This document shows positions 18,920-26,447 of a stretch of 64,000 nt of DNA, piece after piece (position 1 is the stretch's first letter; every line of letters starts with the position of its first letter). The translations under genes were made by a program, and so were the position numbers. Location: positions 62,001 to 126,000 of the forward strand of contig NZ_JACOGA010000010.1 of NCBI RefSeq assembly GCF_014284175.1. The letters are read 5' to 3'. The notes under the pieces were generated by a model, which ran no database searches, had not been told where the DNA came from, and saw nothing but the letters and a program-made list of their open reading frames with translations. This DNA is from Affinundibacterium flavidum (GTDB taxonomy: Bacteria > Pseudomonadota > Gammaproteobacteria > Burkholderiales > Burkholderiaceae_D).

Positions 18920-19837
18920 ATGACACTAAAAAATGCTTCGAAATTCGTACTCAAGTCAGGAACCGTGACGGACTGTATCGAGATATCGCTCACCGAATTC
19001 ATCGATGCCAAGCAAGCTTATGTTATTAACCAAAGGTGTTTGGCACTTGAAGAGAAGTACTCGTTAATCTTGCAGAACTATGCAGACTTCGAAAGTCAAT
19101 TGCATTCAATTGCGTTATCGACACTCCTTTTTGGCGTCAAAGAATGGGCTGAGTACATGAATGAGATTCAGTTGGTTAATGGAAAACTTCTTAACCTCCT
19201 TTCTTCAACTAAAGCATACCTTGATCAAGTTCCCCAGAATCTAAATGACATCTTCGGCGATAGCTGTTCACAGTCTGAGTTGTTCGAAAAGAATACCAAT
19301 AAAGAGTTCGATGACTTTTACTCGTACCGTATTATGAGTGCAGTGCGAAATCATGTGCAGCACAGTGATTTCCCAATTCAACTCATGCAACATGGCAATC
19401 AATGGAAAAATGAGGAAAGAACTCAGTGTAGTCATCACGCAACCGCTTACATTAGTACTCGTGAATTGTCCGAAAATAAGAAGATCAGGTCGAAAACAAG
19501 AGAGGAGCTTGTAGCTCGTGATGAAGATAAGTTAGATGTAAAACCATTGGTAAGGGAATACCTCTCCAGCATGGCTCGACTTCATCGCGAGGTTCGACAA
19601 AGTGTCAATGAAGTTGCAATGAGGAGCGAAGCAATCGTTCGCCAGTTGACTAGTCGATTTGCGGAAGTAAATGGCGAGCGCGTCTTCGGGTTAGCTGTTG
19701 TCGCTATTAGTGACGAGGGTAGGGAGCTGGAGCGAGTTCCCTTGTTCTCTGAAAATGTAGACCGTCGGAATTATCTAATTAAGCATAATGCCGTACTCAC
19801 CAATATGGAAAAGCATTTCATATCGGGTGAAATATAG
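18920..19837 (+). CDS. Uncharacterised helical protein with HEPN-like RX4H motif
   Basis: I do not recognise this 305-residue protein as a named family. It is predicted mostly helical by composition, with no signal peptide or membrane segment. Residues 143-148 read RNHVQH, following a hydrophobic-aromatic helix (DDFYSYRIMSAV). This is the RN-x3-H form of the RX4-6H motif that marks HEPN RNases in toxin, abortive-infection and CRISPR proteins. No MNT nucleotidyltransferase or other partner gene lies beside it. The start at ATG 18920 has GAGAG upstream, and the gene sits between two terminators (18860-18895 and 20258-20297) as a single accessory transcription unit. Reality of the gene is likely; the HEPN link is inference. 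Confidence 0.6.
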   Translation: MTLKNASKFVLKSGTVTDCIEISLTEFIDAKQAYVINQRCLALEEKYSLILQNYADFESQLHSIALSTLLFGVKEWAEYMNEIQLVNGKLLNLLSSTKAYLDQVPQNLNDIFGDSCSQSELFEKNTNKEFDDFYSYRIMSAVRNHVQHSDFPIQLMQHGNQWKNEERTQCSHHATAYISTRELSENKKIRSKTREELVARDEDKLDVKPLVREYLSSMARLHREVRQSVNEVAMRSEAIVRQLTSRFAEVNGERVFGLAVVAISDEGRELERVPLFSENVDRRNYLIKHNAVLTNMEKHFISGEI

Positions 19838-19918
19838 TTTTCAATTTTTGTTAATTGCGGTTATGTGTACTAACCAGGCTCGATCTGATCGTTACCAGTT
19901 TTTCTAGGGTGACTGAGA

Positions 19919-20125
19919 TTGGGTTTGAGTCAATTTAAGTCGTTTCTCCATCACGCAAAATATCTATTGGGATTCTGTCATAGCACATTTTGTATAGATG
20001 AGTTCTTTCATAGTCCTAGGAGTTTGGGTATACAACCAAAAATCGGTGAACTAATAAATGCTAAGAAACTTGAAGAAATCACTAATCTGTTAGCACTTCG
20101 CGAAGACTTTGGTTTGGATGAGTAA
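19919..20125 (+). pseudogene. Possible small gene or gene remnant
   Basis: An open frame of 68 codons with only a TTG at its head. Its second half (from about IQPKIGELINAKKLEEITNLL to the acidic end DFGLDE) looks protein-like, but no family is recognised and there is no ATG. It may be the C-terminal relic of a lost gene in this accessory stretch. The rest of the 530 bases between the HEPN-like gene and nfeD holds only a terminator hairpin. Confidence 0.25.
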
Positions 20126-20257
20126 AGCGACGTTTATGGGGACTTACTTTTTGTGTTGTGTACAAATCTTTTCATCGCCTTGTCACAATCAACTTGTACA
20201 TTAAGCGTATCAAAAACAAGAAAAAACATAGAATTAGTAATCCCTCAAATTACCTGC

Positions 20258-20297
20258 AAAAAAACCCTCCACATCATCGGTGTCGAGGGTTTTTTTG
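20258..20297 (+). terminator. Rho-independent terminator before nfeD
   Basis: AAAACCCTC pairs with GAGGGTTTT around a loop with a CAC/GTG inner pairing (20261-20293), followed by T residues. It isolates the accessory region from the nfeD-SPFH pair. Confidence 0.8.
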
Positions 20298-20369
20298 TTT
20301 GTAGAATACCGATGACAATTTATTAGTTATCGGGCAGACTGTTGTAATTCTTTATAAGGAGAATAATAA

Positions 20370-20804
20370 ATGGAAGCATGGACTTGGTGGTTAGTGTTAG
20401 CTGGAGTGGTCGTTATTTGTGAGTTGTTCACTGGTACGTTTTATTTGTTGATGTTTGCACTTGGTTTAGCAAGTGCCGCTGCCGCATCTTTATTCATCGG
20501 CTCGGTGCAATTGCAAATGTTGATCGCTGCGGTGATCGGTAGTGCCGCAACTCTGGCTCTGCATCATAGTAAATATGGTTGGAAAGAGAGGGGCGAAGCA
20601 GCACGCGATCCAAACGTGAATATCGACATCGGCCAGCAATTAAAGGTCGACGAATGGGAAGATCAAGGCAATGGCGTGTTTGTCGCAAGGACCAAGTACC
20701 GTGGCGCTATGTGGGATGTGGAATTACGTCATGCAAATGGCAGCTCAGGTTTATTTGTGATCGAGGCAGTAGAAGGTAGTCGATTAATTGTTCGCCCCGC
20801 TTAG
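20370..20804 (+). CDS. NfeD-like membrane protein
   Basis: A 144-residue protein with two to three N-terminal membrane helices (about residues 5-62) and a C-terminal OB-fold-like beta domain (about 80-144) ending SRLIVRPA. This is the short NfeD form (YbbJ-like) that is almost always encoded beside an SPFH protein, as here. The pair is thought to organise membrane microdomains. A strong AAGGAG precedes the ATG. The partner gene starts 59 bases downstream. Confidence 0.88.
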   Translation: MEAWTWWLVLAGVVVICELFTGTFYLLMFALGLASAAAASLFIGSVQLQMLIAAVIGSAATLALHHSKYGWKERGEAARDPNVNIDIGQQLKVDEWEDQGNGVFVARTKYRGAMWDVELRHANGSSGLFVIEAVEGSRLIVRPA

Positions 20805-20863
20805 TCAAACTCAGTTCAAGTAGTTTTTAAATCGGTTTAAACAAAATAATAAAGGAAATCAAA

Positions 20864-21781
20864 ATGGAAAATTCTGGCTTTGTCGTACTCGTATTATTTG
20901 TGTTGGCGCTCGTTTTTATTATGAAAACGATTAAAGTTGTGCCACAGCAGGATGCGTGGGTTGTTGAGCGCCTCGGTAAGTATCATGCGACTTTGGCACC
21001 GGGGCTCAACATCGTGGTTCCATTCGTTGATCGCGTCGCTTACAAGCATGTGTTAAAAGAGATCCCGCTGGATGTACCGCCACAAGTTTGTATCACCAAA
21101 GATAATACGCAGTTGCAAGTGGATGGTATCTTGTATTTTCAAATTACCGATGCGATGCGTGCCTCTTACGGTTCGTCTAATTACATTGCAGCCATTACGC
21201 AATTAGCACAAACCACACTGCGTTCAGTGATCGGTAAGATGGAGCTCGATAAAACTTTTGAAGAGCGCGATCATATCAACACGACGATCGTCAATGCGAT
21301 TGATGAGTCCGCTGCAAACTGGGGTGTAAAAGTATTACGTTACGAGATTAAAGACTTGACGCCACCAAAAGAAATTCTGCATGCGATGCAAGCACAGATC
21401 ACGGCAGAGCGTGAAAAACGCGCCTTGATTGCGGCATCGGAAGGGCGCAAACAGGAGCAAATCAACATCGCAACCGGTGAGCGTGAAGCATCTATTGCGA
21501 AATCTGAAGGTGAGAAGCAGGCATCGATTAATCGTGCGGAAGGTCAAGCTGGTGCGATTCGCGCCATTGCCGAAGCGAGTGCAGACGCGATTCGTCAAAC
21601 AGCAGCAGCGATTCGTGAGCCAGGTGGCGCGGATGCGGTGAATTTGAAAGTAGCTGAGCAATATGTTGCTGCGTTTGCGAATTTGGCGAAGACGAATAAT
21701 TCCATCATCGTGCCTGCGAATATGAGTGATATGAGTGGATTGATTGCAAGCGCGATGCAAGTTGTGAAAGCACAGAAATAA
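20864..21781 (+). CDS. SPFH/band 7 membrane protein, QmcA/stomatin-like
   Basis: This 305-residue protein has one N-terminal membrane helix (about 5-22) then an SPFH domain (IKVVPQQDAWVVERLGKYHATLAPGL onward) and a long charged coiled-coil with repeated IAxSEGEKQA-type units (about 190-240). Length and order match E. coli QmcA. It likely forms oligomeric membrane rings with the NfeD partner upstream. A terminator follows. Confidence 0.92.
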   Translation: MENSGFVVLVLFVLALVFIMKTIKVVPQQDAWVVERLGKYHATLAPGLNIVVPFVDRVAYKHVLKEIPLDVPPQVCITKDNTQLQVDGILYFQITDAMRASYGSSNYIAAITQLAQTTLRSVIGKMELDKTFEERDHINTTIVNAIDESAANWGVKVLRYEIKDLTPPKEILHAMQAQITAEREKRALIAASEGRKQEQINIATGEREASIAKSEGEKQASINRAEGQAGAIRAIAEASADAIRQTAAAIREPGGADAVNLKVAEQYVAAFANLAKTNNSIIVPANMSDMSGLIASAMQVVKAQK

Positions 21782-21836
21782 GTTCTCGCGCTTGAGGTTC
21801 TAACACATTAGTTCTTGTTCGACTGTCGTCATCAAC

Positions 21837-21877
21837 AAAGCCACCGATTCTTCCGCGAACGGTGGTTTTGTTTTTTT
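21837..21877 (+). terminator. Rho-independent terminator after the SPFH gene
   Basis: AAAGCCACCG (21837-21846) pairs with CGGTGGTTTT (21860-21869) and is followed by a T run. Confidence 0.85.
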
Positions 21878-21899
21878 GCTACATAGTTAATTTATTTAA

Positions 21900-21928
21900 T
21901 TGTAATTTAATATAAATGTTTTTATACT
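21900..21928 (+). promoter_or_regulatory. Candidate promoter for the ATP-dependent ligase gene
   Basis: TTGTAA (21900-21905) and TATACT (21923-21928) are exactly 17 bases apart in an AT-rich region, 32 bases upstream of the ATG at 21961. Confidence 0.5.
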
Positions 21929-21960
21929 TTTAATCTTTCTATCACTTAAATGGTGCAGAG

Positions 21961-23010
21961 ATGAAAAAGATTAAGAACGACTCGCTTATGGAGTTTCGTA
22001 ACGAGCTCCGCAGTGAGTTCGGTAATGAGTTCAGCAGTGAGCCCACTACTGAACTTTCTCAAGATCTGAATAACCGCGGTAAAGCGCGCAGACAGATCTT
22101 ATTTTATTCTCTGCTTCCTTTGAATTTTTTAGCGCTATCGGTGAGTGCCAAGTCTTTCATTGCAGCAGAAAGATCGGCTGCCAGACCTGCAGATTTTTCG
22201 ATAGCGGAACCAGACAACCACCTTGGTTTAGCCTTGGTTTTACCACTAGCGCTGAGAGACGCGAGTCAATTACTTAGTTCGAATCTCACCGACTATCTGA
22301 TGAGTGAAAAATTAGATGGCGTGCGAGCCTATTGGGATGGTAAGAAATTGTATTTTCGAAGCGGCCGTGTGATTAATGCGCCAGCGTGGTTCACCGAAAA
22401 ATTTCCTACACATCCTATGGATGGCGAATTATGGATGGGACGTGCGCAATTTGAACGCTTATCTGGTGCGGTACGGCGACAGCAAGCCAATGACCAAGAG
22501 TGGCGACAAATTCAATATTGCTTGTTTGAATATCCTTTGGCTAAAGGTGAATTTCGTCAGCGTTTGCAAGATTTGCAAAATACGGTGGACAAACTACATA
22601 TTCCTTGGCTGCGTATCATCCCACAAGAATCGGTGAAGTCCGTAGAACAAATCGAAGCAAAGCTCAAACAACTGAGCTTGCAGAAAGCGGAAGGATTGGT
22701 TTTACACCTGGCGAGTGCAGAATTTCAGGCGGGGCGCAGTGAGTTCGTTTATAAATTGAAACCACAACATGATGCAGAAGCGAAAGTAATCGCTATACAA
22801 GCTGGTCAAGGAAAATATCAAGGCATGATGGGGGCTTTACTGCTTGAGACTTCAGAAGGCAAACGCTTCAAGCTTGGTACAGGTTTTGACGACGAACAAA
22901 GAAGAAATCCACCACAGGTCGGCTCTTTGATTACCTATCGTTATCGTGATTGGACTGCTAGCGGATTACCCAAATTTGCTAGTTTTGTGCGTGTGTATCG
23001 ACCTGAATAA
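21961..23010 (+). CDS. ATP-dependent DNA ligase, exported Lig E type
   Basis: A minimal ATP-dependent DNA ligase. The nucleotidyltransferase motif I is SEKLDGVRAYWDG with AMP-accepting Lys117; motif III FEYPL, motif IV EGLVLHL and motif V VYKLKP follow, then an OB-fold (about 265-349). Lig E enzymes usually have a signal peptide and are thought to act on DNA in the periplasm or outside the cell. Here a hydrophobic segment (about 46-62, ending VSA) is preceded by an unusually long, charged 45-residue N terminus containing an eight-residue repeat. A later start is possible but there is no ATG before motif I. The gene is monocistronic. The NAD-dependent replicative ligase is separate, at 37.3 kb. 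Confidence 0.85.
   Translation: MKKIKNDSLMEFRNELRSEFGNEFSSEPTTELSQDLNNRGKARRQILFYSLLPLNFLALSVSAKSFIAAERSAARPADFSIAEPDNHLGLALVLPLALRDASQLLSSNLTDYLMSEKLDGVRAYWDGKKLYFRSGRVINAPAWFTEKFPTHPMDGELWMGRAQFERLSGAVRRQQANDQEWRQIQYCLFEYPLAKGEFRQRLQDLQNTVDKLHIPWLRIIPQESVKSVEQIEAKLKQLSLQKAEGLVLHLASAEFQAGRSEFVYKLKPQHDAEAKVIAIQAGQGKYQGMMGALLLETSEGKRFKLGTGFDDEQRRNPPQVGSLITYRYRDWTASGLPKFASFVRVYRPE
21991..22062 (+). repeat. 24-bp coding tandem repeat in the ligase N terminus
   Basis: Three 24-base units (21991-22014, 22015-22038, 22039-22062) encode EFRNELRS, EFGNEFSS and a degenerate EPTTELSQ. Frame is kept. The repeat lies before the hydrophobic export segment. Confidence 0.7.
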
Positions 23011-23056
23011 ATTAAGAAAAAGATGAAAAAGGAGATATGGGAAACAGGTGGAAAAT

Positions 23057-23416
23057 TAGGGTCTGTTGACATATATTTTAGGCAAGTGAATGCGCGCAAA
23101 TGAGCACAGGGCTAGGCTATCGCTATAGGAAAGTTCCCTTGCAAGGGAACTCCGTTACGTCAGCGGACAGCATGCTGTCCGAAACCCTGACTACACCGCA
23201 AGCTGCGCGGTAGCGGGTTTTAAACAACATGCACTATAAGCAGATTGCAACACCGCCATGTGCCCATTTGAGCCATTCCCGGAGGGTTTCACTCAAAACG
23301 CACGATGAACAGCGTTGCATCTCTTGCTGGGGCGGCCAGCCGCAGCGGCGAGATGCGCCTTGCCATCCTGCGTTTTGAATGAAACGCTTGCCTAAAATAT
23401 ATGTCAGCAGACCCTA
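23057..23416. mobile_element. MITE-like non-coding element with 30-bp terminal inverted repeats
   Basis: The outer 30 bases at the left (23057-23086) and right (23387-23416) are inverted copies with one mismatch at position 10 from the end. Each end reads TA then GGGTCTG inward, so a TA target duplication (23057-23058, 23415-23416) is plausible, as for IS630/Tc1-type elements. No coding frame of note lies inside. The interior is highly folded: perfect 18-base palindromes at 23133-23150 and 23164-23181, and nested arms 23286-23302 with 23369-23385 and GCATCTC/GAGATGC (23317-23323, 23350-23356). It fills the gap between the converging ligase and binding-protein genes, and supplies the latter's stop codon. 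Confidence 0.75.
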
Positions 23417-24172
23417 GTCGATCATATACTTTTTCTTGAGTGTTTCGATGAGACCTGAGGCTCTTACTTTTTCAAATGCGTGACGAATTTTTTCTATGAT
23501 CACTGGTTCAGTTTTTTTGTTAATGGCAAAGTAGAACAGGAATTCATCGTTTAGTAGATACACGGGTTCCATAGCATCTTTGGGGTAAGGTAACTGACTC
23601 AATTCGTAATTCGCACCACCATTCGTCGCCAAAATAAGATCAACTCGCTTGAAGAAGAGCTTCTTAACATTCGATGCTGTGGTCGGCGCCTCATCAATTT
23701 GTTCTCGCGGGAAAAATCCGCGCTCCATCACCAATTTGAGACTAGAGGTATCGCGTACGATACTCACTTTATATTTTTTTAAGTCTTCTTTATCTTTGAT
23801 CTGTATGTCAGTGCGTTCTTTTAATTTGAATAGCCATAATTTTCTGATGCCAATCGGGCCTATCCATTCAAATAAATTCTCACGATCGGGGGTTCTGGTC
23901 GTCGTATAAAGCAAGGTGTTTGCTTCAGTGCTGGCGTGTTGATAGGCACGATTCCAACTTATGAGCGTGTAATTAGCGTCTAGGGCGGCTTCCTGTAATA
24001 CAGCCTGCAGCAATTCAGTCGAATAGCCAGTGAGTTTGCCTTCAATATAGTAGCTATAAGGTGGCCAGGCCTGGGTGTACACCTGCAAAGTTTGTGCTTG
24101 AAGAAGCGAGACAGGCGTCATCAGTGATAACACCAAACACGCTTGAGACAGTAGCAAACAAGATGTACGCAT
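23414..24172 (-). CDS. Periplasmic solute-binding protein, SBP_bac_3 family
   Basis: A 252-residue extracytoplasmic binding protein with a signal peptide (cleavage near LLQAQ, residue 27) and the family-3 start LQVYTQAWPPYSYYIEGKLTGYSTELLQAV. This family binds amino acids or related small ligands; stand-alone members without permease genes, as here, are frequent in beta- and gamma-proteobacteria and their ligand is not predictable. The stop codon TAG falls on the TA border and first base of the MITE-like element, so the C terminus (KKKYMID) may be slightly altered from the ancestral one. Confidence 0.85.
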   Translation of the reverse strand: MRTSCLLLSQACLVLSLMTPVSLLQAQTLQVYTQAWPPYSYYIEGKLTGYSTELLQAVLQEAALDANYTLISWNRAYQHASTEANTLLYTTTRTPDRENLFEWIGPIGIRKLWLFKLKERTDIQIKDKEDLKKYKVSIVRDTSSLKLVMERGFFPREQIDEAPTTASNVKKLFFKRVDLILATNGGANYELSQLPYPKDAMEPVYLLNDEFLFYFAINKKTEPVIIEKIRHAFEKVRASGLIETLKKKYMID

Positions 24173-24204
24173 GTTGCTCTCGATATCAGGAGAGATGATG
24201 CTTT

Positions 24205-24233
24205 ATGGTAATGCTGAACCGATAGATACGCAA
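24205..24233 (-). promoter_or_regulatory. Weak candidate promoter for the binding-protein gene
   Basis: On the minus strand TTGCGT (plus 24228-24233) and TACCAT (plus 24205-24210) are 17 bases apart, upstream of the ATG at 24172. Just upstream is an imperfect palindrome with GTAC half-sites (24250-24263) that could be an operator. Confidence 0.35.
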
Positions 24234-24272
24234 GGACTGCGCCATTTGGTACAAATTCGTACAACAGAAATG

Positions 24273-24300
24273 AAATGAGGGGCGTAAATCCCCTCATTTT
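24273..24300 (-). terminator. Terminator hairpin after the ABC-F gene
   Basis: AAATGAGGGG (24273-24282) pairs with CCCCTCATTT (24290-24299), 21 bases past the stop of the minus-strand ABC-F gene. The T-run on the minus side is short and broken. Confidence 0.6.
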
Positions 24301-24320
24301 GTTGACGATATGCGATGTTC

Positions 24321-26321
24321 TTAGCTTGCAGCTTCTAGAAATTCCTGTTGTTCCAGCCAGTCGGCCTCTAGCTGATCCAATTCTTTCACGACATAAGCTT
24401 GATCTAATAGGAGATTTTTTAATTTCTCTTTATTGGCATCATCATAAATGGCGCCATCTTCGAGTTGCTTACTGTAGTCATCCTTTTTCAGATTCAGCTT
24501 CGCCATTTGCTCTTCCAGACGTTTGATTCTGGTTTCTATCGGCTTACGTAAAGCGGCGATACGTTGACGCTCTTCGGCATCGCGGCGTTTGCGTTCTTTT
24601 TCATCGACGGGTGCACTCGGAACTGGTTGTGCCTGAGGTAATGCAGCTGCCTTTTCTTTGGATTTTACTGGCAGAGCGGCAGCGTTGGCTGCAGCAGCGG
24701 CTTGTTCTAACTTAGTTTTGTAGAGCCAGTCTTTGTAATCGTCGAGATCACCATCGAAAGGCAAAAGCTTACCATCGGCAACGATGATGAACTGATCTGT
24801 CGTTGCGCGTAATAAATGACGGTCATGGGAGACGACCACCAATGTGCCTTCGAATTGTGCCAAGGCTTCAGTTAAGGCTTCACGCGTTTCTAAATCTAAG
24901 TGATTGGTCGGTTCGTCGAGCAGCAATAGGTTAGGGCGTTGCCAGACAATCATCGCCAATGCTAAACGCGCCTTTTCACCACCAGAGAACGGCGCAATCG
25001 GGCTAGTCACCATACTGCCGGGGAAGTTGAAGCCACCGAGGAAATTACGTAATTCTTGCTCACGTACATCGGGCGCAATGTGTGCCAAATGCCAGAGCGG
25101 CGATTCATCGTGACGCAACATTTCTACCTGATGCTGAGCGAAATAACCTACTGATAAACCTTTACCTGTGGTGATCGTACCTGTCAGTGGAGGTAATTCA
25201 CCCATGATCGTTTTGATCAAGGTTGATTTACCTGCACCGTTAATTCCCAATAAACCTATGCGCTGGCCGATTTGCAAAGAGAACTTTACGTCACCGACAA
25301 TTTTCTTTTCGGTAAAACTATGGTCGGTTTGCGATTCAATACGGTAGCCGCAATCGACATCGTCCATCACCAACATAGGATTGGGCGCGCTCAGTGGCTC
25401 GCGGAATTCAAATGAGAACTCCGCAGCAGCCCGCAAAGGTGCCAATTCTTCCATTTTCTCCAAGGCTTTAATCCGACTTTGCGCTTGTTTTGCTTTGGAG
25501 GCTTTTGCCGCAAAGCGATCAATAAAGGATTGTAAATGGGCGCGTTTGCGGCTTTGTTTTTCGATAGAACTTTGGGCGAGAATTAACTGCGCTGCACGTT
25601 GACGTTCAAACGCGGAATAGTTGCCAGAATAACGTTTAAGTTTACGTTCATCGATATGCACGACGACGTTGACTACACCATCCAAAAAATCCCTATCATG
25701 CGAAATGATGATCAGCGTACCCGCATAGCGTTTGAGCCAGTCTTCTAGCCAAATAATTGCATCGAGATCCAAGTGATTGGTTGGTTCATCAAGCAGCAGT
25801 AAATCGGATTTGCACATCAATGCTTGTGCCAGATTTAAACGCATACGCCAACCACCAGAGAAGCTCGCGACCGATTGTTCCATCTGTTCAATCGTGAAGC
25901 CCAAACCCAGCAATAATTGCTCGCCACGCGAACGTACGGTATACGCATCGGCATCGGCCAGCGCACCGTAGACTTCACCAATCGCGATACCGTTGTCGTG
26001 AGATTCAGGTTGTGCTTCGAGTTCTGCTAATTGCGCTTCTAGCTTACGTAGGGTGACATCACCATCAATGGCATATTCAATCGCACTGCGTTCGAGAGGT
26101 GGCGTTTCTTGTGCGACGTGCGCTAATTGCCATTTGGCGGGGAATTCTATGCTCCCTTGATCAGGATGTAATTCACCACGCAACATGGCAAATAAGCTTG
26201 ATTTGCCTGCGCCGTTAGAACCAATCAGACCGATCTTATCGCCCGGATTAAGTGTGACATCGACGCTGTCGAAAAGGGGTTTAGTACCACGGGCGAGGAT
26301 GACCTGTTGAAGACGTATCAT
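24321..26321 (-). CDS. yheS: ABC-F family ATPase, YheS-like
   Basis: A 666-residue soluble protein with two ABC ATPase domains and no membrane helices. Walker A motifs are GSNGAGKSS (34-42) and GINGAGKST (about 355); signature motifs are SFSGGWRMRL and FSGGEKARL; each Walker B reads LLLLDEPTNHLDL. Between domains lies the ABC-F linker with LQSFIDRFAAKASKAKQAQSR. The C-terminal coiled coil (about 580-660) fits YheS/Uup types. ABC-F proteins act on the ribosome E site to relieve stalled translation. A terminator separates it from prmB upstream. Confidence 0.92.
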   Translation of the reverse strand: MIRLQQVILARGTKPLFDSVDVTLNPGDKIGLIGSNGAGKSSLFAMLRGELHPDQGSIEFPAKWQLAHVAQETPPLERSAIEYAIDGDVTLRKLEAQLAELEAQPESHDNGIAIGEVYGALADADAYTVRSRGEQLLLGLGFTIEQMEQSVASFSGGWRMRLNLAQALMCKSDLLLLDEPTNHLDLDAIIWLEDWLKRYAGTLIIISHDRDFLDGVVNVVVHIDERKLKRYSGNYSAFERQRAAQLILAQSSIEKQSRKRAHLQSFIDRFAAKASKAKQAQSRIKALEKMEELAPLRAAAEFSFEFREPLSAPNPMLVMDDVDCGYRIESQTDHSFTEKKIVGDVKFSLQIGQRIGLLGINGAGKSTLIKTIMGELPPLTGTITTGKGLSVGYFAQHQVEMLRHDESPLWHLAHIAPDVREQELRNFLGGFNFPGSMVTSPIAPFSGGEKARLALAMIVWQRPNLLLLDEPTNHLDLETREALTEALAQFEGTLVVVSHDRHLLRATTDQFIIVADGKLLPFDGDLDDYKDWLYKTKLEQAAAAANAAALPVKSKEKAAALPQAQPVPSAPVDEKERKRRDAEERQRIAALRKPIETRIKRLEEQMAKLNLKKDDYSKQLEDGAIYDDANKEKLKNLLLDQAYVVKELDQLEADWLEQQEFLEAAS

Positions 26322-26354
26322 TATTGACTAACAAAAAATAGAGGCGTAGTGAAC

Positions 26355-26400
26355 TACAAAAATAAAATGCTCAAAACGCTTTTTCACAAGTGTTTTGAGC
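26355..26400 (-). terminator. Terminator after prmB
   Basis: On the minus strand GCTCAAAAC (plus 26392-26400) pairs with GTTTTGAGC (plus 26369-26377), followed by a T-rich stretch. It ends the dap-prmB transcript 48 bases past the prmB stop. Confidence 0.65.
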
Positions 26401-26447
26401 GATAAAACTAAAGAGTAAAAAAAGTCTGTTGATGCTTTTACTGCAAA

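Noticed and set aside
23133-23181. The two 18-base palindromes as simple rho-independent terminators
   Set aside because: Neither is followed by a T-run; they fit better as internal structure of the inverted-repeat element.
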